This document shows positions 1 through 8,966 of a stretch of 64,000 nt of DNA, in pieces. The stretch's first letter is position 1. Each line of letters begins with the position of its first letter. Origin of the DNA: Flavobacterium sp. CF136 (GTDB lineage: Bacteria > Bacteroidota > Bacteroidia > Flavobacteriales > Flavobacteriaceae); assembly GCF_000282055.1 (NCBI RefSeq), contig NZ_AKJZ01000012.1:62001-126000 (forward strand), read 5' to 3'. The notes under the pieces were generated by a model, which saw nothing but the letters and a program-made list of their open reading frames with translations, was not told the DNA's origin and did no database searches. A program made the translations under genes and the position numbers.

Positions 1-3000
1 ATCATCAGAAGAACTTTTAACTTTTTCTATTTTATGCTTTTTAAAAATTTTATTGACTAATTCACTAAAAGTATCAAAATCTACTTCATACGTAATACCG
101 ACACCTTGCGTGTAGCCAATTCCCTGACCTATATAACTAATATCATTTTCTTTATTGAACAAACGCAAATTGGCAGTCCCATCTTCATTGATTCGATATT
201 GTACTTCTATATTTCCAACAATTGCTGATTCATTAATACCTCCAACCGGCACCCCTACTTTTCCATTAATGGTAATTTTTTCATTGATTTGAGATGAAAC
301 TGTAGCCACAACCTGACCATCTGCCTCCTGTCCTATTCTTTTATCAGCAGATATGTAATTCAGTCCTACATTTATTTTATCATTATCAGATTTAATGATC
401 CCTCCTAACAAACTCGATGCAGTTTCTGCAAATGTTCCTGATAAATCTCCCTGACTAAAACCATCTGTACTCATGAAAGAACCTGTCGATAATAAATATA
501 AAGCTTGTGTCTGACGAACATCCTTATCATCTAATTTATATTGGATTTCCGATTTTAAAACACTGCTTACAGATGGAAATTCAATGTCAAAATTCGGATC
601 CGGACTAGCTAAATCCCCTTTTAACCCTATGACAACCTCTACAGGAACCTTTTTATTAAAGGAAGAATTCTCTAATAAAACTGCCGGATTTGCAATTGTT
701 CTATAAACGGCTTCCAAATTTAGCTGTGCTTTCATTGGGTTTCCTTCCCAAATGATCGAACCTCCTTTTCTGACAGCGAATTTTTTATCAATTAATCCAC
801 CATATTTAAAATTGTAGGTTCCTTCATATGCCTGAAAATCCCCCCACATGTTAAACTTACCTAGTGTATTAATTTTAAACAGCAATGATCCATGACCTCT
901 TCCTTTCATACCATGACCTGAATTCCGGTCCAGGATTACCTCTACTTCAGCATCGGGGGTAATATCAAAATCAAATTCTAATTCAAGACCGTTATAATTT
1001 TTTGTTTTTTCGATGATACCATTAGCCAAATTATATTTTTCCTTTGGTGTCACAAAATGAATAAAACTATTTTCCCCTACACTCTGCACATTATTAATAG
1101 GTATTTTTATCTCTGTACCTTTCTCTGATTTGGCATCTACTTTAATAAACAACCCTTCCGTTGGTCCTTTTATACTTGCCGTACCATTGATAAAAGCGGT
1201 TCCAAAATAAGCAGCATCTTCGCTATCTTTCGTATCTAATGCCAATAATCGTTTTGAGGTTATCGTTAGGTCTAATTTCCAATCTCCAAAATTTTTATGT
1301 TCTATACTTCCATTCAACAAACCTTTTGTTTTAAACTTTGTATCTGTTAATTGATTGTTTCTGAACAAAAACTTTTCATCTGTCAAATCGATAACGGTAC
1401 GATCGTTTAATTCATAATCTGTATTAAGATAAGTAACCGTCATACCCGCTTTTTCTACATAAAGCCTTCCATTGATTTCCGGTTTTTTAAGGTTTCCTGC
1501 TATTGCAGCATTTCCTGATGCAGTTCCTCTTATATTTGACAATACATTACCTCCAATAGTTCCTAAAGTTGCCAAATTAAAACCATCAAGTTTTAAGTTT
1601 AAGTCTAAAATTGTTTCTTTATTTTGAATTGCGAAACTTCCTTCAGCTTTAAAAGATTCAGTAAAACCATTTTCTATAGAAGAATTTATCGTGAATTTTT
1701 TAAATGCTTCATCTCCAGCTATATCAAACTTTAAAGTCCCTAACTCAATCTTGTTTAAATTCAGATGATCAATTTCAATTGAGGCAGTTGGCTGATAGAC
1801 ATTTTTATTCTGTTTATAATTTATACTTCCGTTTAAATTCCCGTTTACTACAAACTTATTGTTTAAAGGTGTTATTTTATTAATATCAACATCTTCAAAA
1901 TTTAGAACGACGTCTTTATAATCTGTTCCTTTTATAACACCATTTAAATCAATTTTTTGGTCCTGATGAGACAATATAATGTTGTCAATAGTGAAATTTT
2001 TAAAATCTTTATCAAAAACTACTTGATTATTGTGTTCTTCATTTTCGTTCAAATACCATAAATAGTCTTTAAATTTCATTTCGGATTTATGAATTCCAAC
2101 TATATTGTTTTTATTTTTATCTATGGTATGATATAAATTCAGATTGTAGTAATCCTCACCCTTATCCCCTCCTTTAAATTCAGAACGGACAAATAGAGTG
2201 TCTTTTGAAGTAACATTTACCAGACTAAAATCCCGAACCTTATAATAAGGCGTTTTGATACTATCCAGTTCCACAAAAGCATTATATAGCGGATTTTTAT
2301 TATCAATATTGATTCGGATATTATCAAATGTATTTTTAGAGGCTGTTATTTTTTGTGAATTAAATTTAAATTTGAATTCTTGTTTGTCAGAATCAATTTT
2401 ACCTCTAAAAACAGTACTTGAGTCAATTTTTATATCCGGATACAACATTTCAACCACTTTATTGTATACATGGAAATTAAATTTCAAAAATTGCCCTTTT
2501 TTAACTTTATATGGTTTGTAATTCGTATAAAGACTTCCAACAGAATTCAATACTAATTTATCTAACTGATCAAATTGGAATTTACCAACTATTTTTCCAT
2601 TTATAATATCCGTAGAATTGACGGTTATTGTTCGTAACCTATCTGCATCAAAACTGGAATTTATTGTAAGCTCATCAAAGGCATAAATTGCTTGTGGATT
2701 TTGATAAACGGCATCTTTTATATAAATATTACCCTGAAGGGTTTCTATAGAATTTCCTGTAACGGCGACAATAGCATTCCCTTTAAAGTAAGAAATAGAA
2801 TCTTTTACTAATTTGAGTTTTCTTAAATCGGCATTTTCAACATTTAAATGAAAATCATATTTATTCTCACGTTTGCTTAAATCGACCAAACCATCAAAAG
2901 TCAAACTCAAATTAGGATCGTTTACAGAAAGCTGTCCTTTATAATAAGGCAATTTAAAATTACCGTTTACAACAATATTATTATAGGTGTAATTATTATA

Positions 3001-4407
3001 ATCAAATTTGGCGATATCTCCTTTTACAATAGTGTTTAGATATTTCTTAGAAAAACCAACTCCGTCAACATCCAGATTTAAAGTTGTTTTACCGATATCT
3101 TTTCTGTTCAGTAAAGCGCCTATATCAAAATTATCCAAAACAATATTGCCTGAATAGGATGCCTTATCTATAAAATCAATATTATTCATATTCAATTCTA
3201 CCTGACCGTTTCCTAAATCAGTAACCATTTTAAATTTAGTTTCTAAATCTGTGGTCGATACATTTGCAGTTCCTACAATATTAAATTTGCCAATTCTTTG
3301 CAATTCTTTAGGCAATTTTTTCCCTAAAACATTTGGTAACAAAACAACCAGATTATCATAACTTGAAACCAGTTTGTTAAACTTTCCATACATAGAAAAT
3401 TTTTGAGATTTATTTCCTAAAAGATTTCTGAAATTAATATTCCCTACAATTCTCGAACCGTTTCTGTCACTCAATCTAAGACCATTAAAATTAAGATTAT
3501 TCAGAGGCCCCTGTATTTTAGTTTTAATTTTAAAATGCTGGTTTTTACCTAATCCATTATAAAAATATCGAATATCATTTGAAGCTAGTGAAGCTGAATC
3601 TAATGTCACATTAAATCTAACTTTATCCGTAAATTCTAAAAAATCCTTGACTTTATAATTTAAAATTGCCTTTCCATAAATATTAGATCTTTTGGTCAGT
3701 ATAGTTAAATCTTCAAGTTTTATTTGTTTTTTGGTATAACTAAACTTAGATATTAAGTTTGAAACATATAATCCCCTATGATCTAAAAAGGAAAATCTGT
3801 GAATATTCGTATTTATTTCAGAGCCATATAATTTGAAATCACTGATATAAGCATTTAATTTCTTAAAATCTATAATCCTTGGCGTCTTTTTATTTTCGTC
3901 AATTACAGAAAATGTCCCTTTAGAAATATAGGCATTTTTAGAAGTTAATAAAAAATGCTTTTTTGATTTGGTTGGTTTGCCCGATTCAAATAATCGTATA
4001 AACACATTGATATTATTTTCGTCTTCGTTTTTGTACGTTTTTAAATTAAAAATCAATCCCGTTAAACGAACATCCCCAAAAATTAAGTCTCCATCAATTA
4101 ATCTGGTCACACTTAAAATATCAGTGGTAATAATATCTGAATAAATTAAAGTTTTTTTGTGATGGTCTAAAATCAATACTTTTTTGAGCTTAACACCTCC
4201 AAAAATATTTATTGCCACTTTATCAATACTGATATTGGTTTTAAAATCGGTATTGAGCGTTTCTGTAATATAACGGGCAATTTTAGTCTGTACAATAGGT
4301 AAAGACAAAACAATAGCAAGTACTAATAATAGTAAAATTAGCCCAATTAGGGTACGAGATACTATTTTTTTTACTTTTTTGATAACTGCTTTTATTTTAG
4401 TTTTCTT
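1..4407 (-). CDS. tamB: TamB-family translocation/assembly protein (partial, continues past window start)
   Basis: A continuous reading frame of about 1469 codons runs leftward off the window. It encodes a basic N-terminus, one transmembrane anchor (LIGLILLLLVLAIVLSLPIV), then a very long beta-rich region with repeated TamB/DUF490-type strands. The part nearest the window edge carries C-terminal TamB features (GKFNMWGDFQAYEGTYNF, then a stretch on Sus-like VQYRINEDG). TamB proteins are anchored in the inner membrane, span the periplasm and are implicated in lipid transport or outer-membrane protein assembly. The start is unclear: an in-frame stop lies at 4408-4410 and no ATG, GTG or TTG follows until a TTG at 4306-4308, which would remove most of the membrane anchor. 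The gene is divergent from tsaD. Family call is firm, start is not. Confidence 0.9.
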
Positions 4408-4457
4408 TTAAATTTATTTGAACAGGTAAAGAACAACTGTTTCTGATAAAAATTCTT

Positions 4458-4465
4458 TAATTTTG
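4458..4465 (+). promoter_or_regulatory. Candidate -7 element for the tsaD operon
   Basis: TAATTTTG matches the Bacteroidota -7 consensus TAnnTTTG, 71 bp upstream of the tsaD ATG. No clear TTG -33 box lies at the expected distance, so support is limited to this one element and its position in a divergent intergenic region. Confidence 0.3.
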
Positions 4466-4506
4466 GCTTCTATTTTTAATCAAAGAAATTTAAAAATTTG
4501 ATTTGT

Positions 4507-4514
4507 CAAATATA
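4507..4514 (-). promoter_or_regulatory. Candidate -7 element for tamB
   Basis: On the minus strand these bases read TATATTTG, a full TAnnTTTG match about 100 bp upstream of the tamB frame. A CAA (TTG on the minus strand) at 4539-4541 is 24 bp away, slightly long for a -33 box. If used, this promoter overlaps the tsaD leader. Confidence 0.3.
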
Positions 4515-4535
4515 ATTCAAAATTTGTGCCTTTAT

Positions 4536-5558
4536 ATGCAAAATTCAGAGGTTTTTATTCTTGCCATCGAAAGTTCATGCGATGATACTGCCGCCGCGGT
4601 TTTACATAACGATAAAGTTCTCTCAAATGTTGTAGCCAATCAGTTAATTCACAATCAATATGGTGGTGTAGTTCCTGAATTAGCTTCCAGGGCGCATCAG
4701 CAAAATATTGTTCCGGTAATTGATGCAGCACTTCGAAAGGCAAATGTACGAAAAGAACAGCTAACAGCCATTGCCTTTACCCAGGGACCCGGATTAATGG
4801 GTTCCCTTCTGGTTGGAAGTTCTTTTAGTAAATCATTATCATTAGCCCTAAATATTCCGTTAATTGCTGTTAATCACATGCATGCACATATATTGGCCCA
4901 TTTTATAGACGAAGAAGGTTTTGATAAACCGGAATTTCCTTTTCTGGCCCTGACAATTAGCGGAGGACATACCCAAATTGTGAAAGTAAACGGTTTTTTT
5001 GATATGGAAATTATTGGAGAAACTACCGATGACGCCGTTGGTGAAGCTTTTGACAAAAGTGCTAAAATACTTGGACTTCCCTACCCTGGCGGACCTTTGA
5101 TTGATAAATATGCCCAATTAGGAAATCCTAAAGCTTTTGCTTTTACAAAACCTAAAGTTCCCGGATTAGATTTTAGTTTCTCCGGATTAAAAACAGCAAT
5201 CTTATATTTTATTCAAAAGAAAAAATTAGAGAACCCAAATTTTATTGAAGAAAACCTGAATGATATTTGTGCTTCTATTCAATATACAATTATTGAAATT
5301 TTGATGGATAAATTAAAATTAGCCGTAAAAGAAACCGGAATCAGACAAATTGCAATTGGCGGAGGAGTTTCGGCAAATTCAGGAATAAGAACGCGATTAA
5401 AAGAAAGTGAAAGCAAATACGGTTGGAAAACCTTTGTTCCAAAATTCGAATATACTACCGACAATGCTGCAATGATAGGAATTGTAGGATATCAAAAATA
5501 CTTATCAAATCGTTTTGAGACTTCTGCAGTTGTTTCGAAAGCGCGAATTCAATTTTAA
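4536..5558 (+). CDS. tsaD: tRNA N6-threonylcarbamoyladenosine transferase subunit TsaD
   Basis: TsaD transfers the threonylcarbamoyl group to A37 of ANN-decoding tRNAs in the cytoplasm, with TsaB and TsaE. The 340-residue product has the family's opening ILAIESSCDDTAAAV, the metal-binding NHMHAH motif, ISGGHTQIV, the GEAFDKSAKILGLPYPGG stretch and a C-terminal GGGVSANSGIR / TTDNAAMI region. The frame opens upstream at a TTG (4503), but the ATG at 4536 gives the normal N-terminus and is preferred. It is first in a run of four plus-strand genes; rsmE follows after 3 bp. Confidence 0.97.
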   Translation: MQNSEVFILAIESSCDDTAAAVLHNDKVLSNVVANQLIHNQYGGVVPELASRAHQQNIVPVIDAALRKANVRKEQLTAIAFTQGPGLMGSLLVGSSFSKSLSLALNIPLIAVNHMHAHILAHFIDEEGFDKPEFPFLALTISGGHTQIVKVNGFFDMEIIGETTDDAVGEAFDKSAKILGLPYPGGPLIDKYAQLGNPKAFAFTKPKVPGLDFSFSGLKTAILYFIQKKKLENPNFIEENLNDICASIQYTIIEILMDKLKLAVKETGIRQIAIGGGVSANSGIRTRLKESESKYGWKTFVPKFEYTTDNAAMIGIVGYQKYLSNRFETSAVVSKARIQF

Positions 5559-5561
5559 ATT

Positions 5562-6278
5562 ATGCAATTATTTTACAATCCGGATATAGACGAAACTACC
5601 GAAAGCTTTTCTTTTGACAAAGAAGAAAGCCGTCATATTATAAAGGTTTTACGAAAAAAAGATTCGGATATCTTACACGTTACCAATGGTTTGGGATTTT
5701 TATTTGAAACTAAAATTACTTTGGCTTCAGATAACAAATGTACCGTTCAGGTTCTTTCCGTAAAAAAAGCTGACGAACCAAAATTCCGTTTGCATTTAGC
5801 TGTAGCACCAACCAAAATGAATGATCGTTTTGAATGGTTTTTGGAAAAAGCTACCGAAATTGGTATTCAGGAAATTACACCGGTTTTTTGCGATCGATCT
5901 GAAAGAAAAGCAATTAATCCGGAACGTTTTGAGAAAATTATTCTTTCGGCAATGAAACAATCAAATGAAACATTTTTACCAAAATTAAATCAGGCAGTTT
6001 CATTTAAAGAATTCATTAAACAAAAAAATGAGGGCTTAAATTTGATTGCACATTGTGAAGAAACCGATAAAAAATCGTTGAAAGAAATTTTAAGATCAAA
6101 CGAAAATGTTACAATGCTGATTGGCCCTGAAGGAGATTTTTCGGAAAAAGAAATTGCATTGGCTTTAGAAAATAATTTTCAGCCTGTAACTTTAGGGAAT
6201 ACTCGTTTAAGAACTGAAACTGCGGCTATTGTCGCTTGTCATAGTGTTGTTTTTTTTAATGAAATAACTAATAAATAA
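5562..6278 (+). CDS. rsmE: 16S rRNA (uracil-1498-N3)-methyltransferase RsmE
   Basis: RsmE methylates N3 of U1498 in helix 44 of 16S rRNA. The 238-residue protein has the N-terminal PUA-like part (HIIKVLRKKDSD) and a C-terminal SPOUT knot with LIGPEGDFSEKEI and LGNTRLRTETAAIVA, the signature AdoMet-binding turns of the family. Length is normal. The ATG lies 3 bp after the tsaD stop, so the two are probably cotranscribed. A 26-bp inverted repeat follows the gene. Confidence 0.97.
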   Translation: MQLFYNPDIDETTESFSFDKEESRHIIKVLRKKDSDILHVTNGLGFLFETKITLASDNKCTVQVLSVKKADEPKFRLHLAVAPTKMNDRFEWFLEKATEIGIQEITPVFCDRSERKAINPERFEKIILSAMKQSNETFLPKLNQAVSFKEFIKQKNEGLNLIAHCEETDKKSLKEILRSNENVTMLIGPEGDFSEKEIALALENNFQPVTLGNTRLRTETAAIVACHSVVFFNEITNK

Positions 6279-6330
6279 GCCTAGTTTTGTCATTTCGACG
6301 AATTAGTTTTATCATTTTGATGGCTTAGCT

Positions 6331-6432
6331 TTGTCATTTCGACGAAGGAGAAATCACACGCGGGATTCGACAAAGATTGACGACTTTCTGTGCGAAGTTT
6401 CTAGTATGATTTCTCCTTCGTCGAAATGACAA
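6331..6432. repeat. 102-bp palindromic intergenic element with perfect 26-bp arms
   Basis: The arms 6331-6356 and 6407-6432 are exact reverse complements, starting TTGTCATTTCGACGAAGGAG. A partial extra copy of the arm (TTTTGTCATTTCGACGAA) lies just upstream at about 6285-6301. The element fills the gap between rsmE and the DUF4159 gene and ends 15 bp before the latter's ATG. It resembles REP-like palindromes dispersed in flavobacterial genomes. It could fold in the transcript and uncouple the downstream genes. Confidence 0.8.
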
Positions 6433-6447
6433 AAAAATATAAATTAT

Positions 6448-7086
6448 ATGAAAAAAATATTTCTTTTGTTTTTATTCGTTTCAGTTTCATCATTTTCCCA
6501 GGAAATTGCTTTATTAAAATATAGCGGCGGCGGTGATTGGTACGCTAATCCTACCTCATTGCCTAACTTAATCAGATTTTGTAATGCTAATATCAATACC
6601 AGAATAAAAGCTAAACCGTCTACGGTTGAACCAAGTAATCCCGATTTACTTTCATATCCTTTTGTTCATATGACCGGCCACGGAAATGTTGTTTTCAGTG
6701 ACGCTGATATAAGTAACCTTAGAAATTATTTAAACGGCGGCGGTTTTTTGCATATTGATGATAATTACGGAATGGATCAATATATCCGAAAAGAAATCAA
6801 AAAAATATTCCCTAACAATAATTTAGTCGAAATTCCGGCCAATCATGCCATTTTTCAAAAACCTTTCCCTTTTCCAAACGGATTGCCAAAAATTCACGAA
6901 CACGACGGTACCCGCGCACAGGCATTTGGAATTTTTATTGAAAATAAATTAGTGCTTTTATATACGTACGAATGTGATTTAGGAGATGGCTGGGAAGATC
7001 CGGAAGTACATAACGATCCTGCAAACGTCAGGGACAAAGCGTTAAAAATGGGCGCTAATATTATCAACTATATATTCACCAATTAA
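6448..7086 (+). CDS. DUF4159 domain-containing exported protein
   Basis: A 212-residue protein with a cleavable signal peptide (MKKIFLLFLFVSVSSFSQ, cut near residue 18), so it should be periplasmic. The mature part has the DUF4159 pattern: LKYSGGGDWYANP near the start, VHMTGHGNVVFSD, LRNYLNGGGFLHIDDN and a C-terminal YTYECDLGDGWEDPEV. The fold is related to ThuA/glutamine amidotransferase-like domains; the biochemical role is not established. It sits between two RNA-modification genes, but a palindromic element separates it from rsmE, so the link may be positional only. Confidence 0.88.
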   Translation: MKKIFLLFLFVSVSSFSQEIALLKYSGGGDWYANPTSLPNLIRFCNANINTRIKAKPSTVEPSNPDLLSYPFVHMTGHGNVVFSDADISNLRNYLNGGGFLHIDDNYGMDQYIRKEIKKIFPNNNLVEIPANHAIFQKPFPFPNGLPKIHEHDGTRAQAFGIFIENKLVLLYTYECDLGDGWEDPEVHNDPANVRDKALKMGANIINYIFTN

Positions 7087-7096
7087 TTTCTAAAAA

Positions 7097-7591
7097 GTGC
7101 AGCTTACTCACGAAGAAAACCAATTTGAAAGAAAAACATTTCCGATAACACTCGTTTGCGATCATATTTACTTTCAACAAAATATTGGTTCCCTTTTTAG
7201 GATTAGTGAAGCTTTTGGAGTCGAAAACATCATCTTTTTAGGAAAAGATATTCCGCTTACTCCCCGTAAAATAAACAAAACATCAAGAAGTACCCACCTT
7301 TATGTACCTCATCAGATAATCGAAGAAACATCTGAATTAATTACTTATTTGCTGGAAAATAAGTTTGAAATTATTGCCTTAGAAATTACAAACAACAGCA
7401 AACCTCTAAAAGAAATCATAATTCCTGAAAATAAAAAAATTGCAGTTTTAATTGGTAGTGAAATTAACGGGGTTTCTGATGAACTTTTAAAAATTTCGAA
7501 CCAAATTGTTCATATAAACATGTTTGGAAAGAACAGTAGCATGAATGTTTCGCAGGCTACAAGTGTTATTTTGTACGAATTAACTTCTTAA
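7097..7591 (+). CDS. TrmH/SpoU-family RNA 2'-O-methyltransferase
   Basis: A 164-residue SPOUT methyltransferase made of the catalytic domain only. It shows motif 1 (IGSLFRISEAFGVENIIFLG), motif 2 (VLIGSEINGVSDELL) and motif 3 (INMFGKNSSMNVSQATSV), where the knot binds AdoMet. The likely product is a ribose-methylated tRNA or rRNA base, but the exact target cannot be told from sequence. The start is GTG at 7097, the only sensible one, 10 bp after the previous stop. It lacks the N-terminal substrate-binding extension found in RlmB-type members. Confidence 0.9.
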   Translation: MQLTHEENQFERKTFPITLVCDHIYFQQNIGSLFRISEAFGVENIIFLGKDIPLTPRKINKTSRSTHLYVPHQIIEETSELITYLLENKFEIIALEITNNSKPLKEIIIPENKKIAVLIGSEINGVSDELLKISNQIVHINMFGKNSSMNVSQATSVILYELTS

Positions 7592-7680
7592 ATTATTTTT
7601 TATTTTTTTGTAAGAACTAGACTATACAAGGGATTGTTAAATTTATGCTAATAAATTGTTTAAAAAATTTGTTCAGGTGT

Positions 7681-7738
7681 TTTTTTTGTTATAAAATTGC
7701 ATTAATGTTAACGAATAAACAATTTTATAACAAAAAAA
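7681..7738. repeat. Perfect 19-bp inverted repeat in the metalloprotease leader
   Basis: Bases 7681-7699 (TTTTTTTGTTATAAAATTG) and 7720-7738 are exact reverse complements separated by 20 bases. The right arm ends 11 bp before the ATG at 7750. In RNA it would form a long AU-rich hairpin directly before the start codon. It could be a terminator for the upstream methyltransferase, an operator, or a translation or stability control element. Confidence 0.75.
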
Positions 7739-7749
7739 CCCCTATTATT

Positions 7750-8712
7750 ATGAAAAAAGTTCTTTTATCTGCAGTGGCCGCACTGTTACTGTTTTCTTGT
7801 CAAAATGACCAAACAGCTGAATCTACAGATTCAAACATGAGTGCAATTACCCATCGCAGATGTGCCTCTCAGGAAGTTTTAGAAGCACAATTAAAAGCTG
7901 ACCCTATGTTGGCTATCAGAATGAATGAAATCGAAGCTTTTACTTCAAAACAACTTCTTAATGGTTTTACTGGCCGTTTAGTAAATGGAAAAGTCGAAAT
8001 TCCTGTTGTCGTAAATGTTTTATACAAAACTACTGCACAAAACATTTCGACTGCTCAAATTCAATCTCAAATTGATGTCTTAAACAAAGATTTCAATGCC
8101 TTAAATTCAGACTACAACAGTGTACCGGCATTATTTGCAGGTGTGAAAGCTAATGTAGGAATCACTTTTGTTTTAGATCAGGTAATTAGAAAATCTACAA
8201 CAAAAAGTTCTTGGGGTACAAATGATGCTATGAAAAAAACTGCTCAGGGTGGTTTGGCACCAACTTCTCCTACAACAAAACTAAACTTATGGTCTTGTGT
8301 TATTGGTGGCGATATCTTAGGTTATGCTCAATTTCCTGGTGGAGCTTCTGCAACTGATGGAGTTGTAATTGACTACAGATTTTTCGGATTATCCGGTTCA
8401 GCAAATGCACCATTTAACTTAGGAAGAACAGGAACTCACGAAGTAGGTCACTGGATGAATTTACGTCATATTTGGGGAGATGCAACTTGCGGAAGCGATT
8501 TAGTATCTGATACTCCAACTCATAACGATCCTAATTTTGGTGTACCGGCTTACCCACATTACAGTACATGTTCCGGAACTCCTGTAGAAATGACAATGAA
8601 CTACATGGACTATACTGATGATAATGCAATGTACATGTTTACAACAGGTCAGAAAAACAGAATGGCTGCCATTTTTGTTTCTGGAGGAGCAAGAGCTGCT
8701 TTTGGAATCTAA
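7750..8712 (+). CDS. M43-family (pappalysin-like) zinc metalloprotease lipoprotein
   Basis: A 320-residue secreted protease. The N-terminus MKKVLLSAVAALLLFSC is a lipoprotein signal with Cys17 as the lipid site. Zinc-binding HEVGHWMNLRH lies at 230-240, and a Met-turn-like NYMDY at 284-288. The Asn in the seventh position of the zinc motif, instead of Gly, is usual in flavobacterial M43B members as far as I know. The frame extends upstream to 7645, but that part is not signal-like and contains a long inverted repeat; ATG 7750 is preferred. It is monocistronic, closed by a strong terminator. Substrate unknown. Confidence 0.92.
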   Translation: MKKVLLSAVAALLLFSCQNDQTAESTDSNMSAITHRRCASQEVLEAQLKADPMLAIRMNEIEAFTSKQLLNGFTGRLVNGKVEIPVVVNVLYKTTAQNISTAQIQSQIDVLNKDFNALNSDYNSVPALFAGVKANVGITFVLDQVIRKSTTKSSWGTNDAMKKTAQGGLAPTSPTTKLNLWSCVIGGDILGYAQFPGGASATDGVVIDYRFFGLSGSANAPFNLGRTGTHEVGHWMNLRHIWGDATCGSDLVSDTPTHNDPNFGVPAYPHYSTCSGTPVEMTMNYMDYTDDNAMYMFTTGQKNRMAAIFVSGGARAAFGI

Positions 8713-8735
8713 AAAGTAAAAAGTTTAAAAAAAAT

Positions 8736-8769
8736 AAATGCCCTCTAAAAATATTTTTAGAGGGCATTT
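8736..8769. terminator. Bidirectional-looking hairpin terminator
   Basis: A 16-bp perfect stem (8736-8751 with 8754-8769; core ATGCCCTCT/AGAGGGCAT) with a 2-base formal loop and A/T runs on both flanks. It lies 23 bp after the metalloprotease stop and also downstream of the minus-strand CheB/CheR fusion, so it may serve both convergent genes. Confidence 0.85.
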
Positions 8770-8966
8770 TAAATTTGGTTATAAAACCTATTATTTATAT
8801 TTGGAAATTATTTAACGATTGCTTTTTTATTGTTTTATGAATATATTTTGTCCGGCATTTAAATACGATATTTAGAATTAATCCTCTCAGCCAAAACGAA
8901 TTAAAATAGTATTTACTTTTTTGGCACCCACATATTGGCTCTGTTTTTCTAATAATGAAACATGTT

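Noticed and set aside
2255..2521. 88-aa plus-strand frame
   Set aside because: Lies antisense within the conserved TamB coding region; no signal or motif.
7645..7749. N-terminal extension of the metalloprotease frame
   Set aside because: It runs through the 19-bp inverted repeat and would hide the lipoprotein signal.
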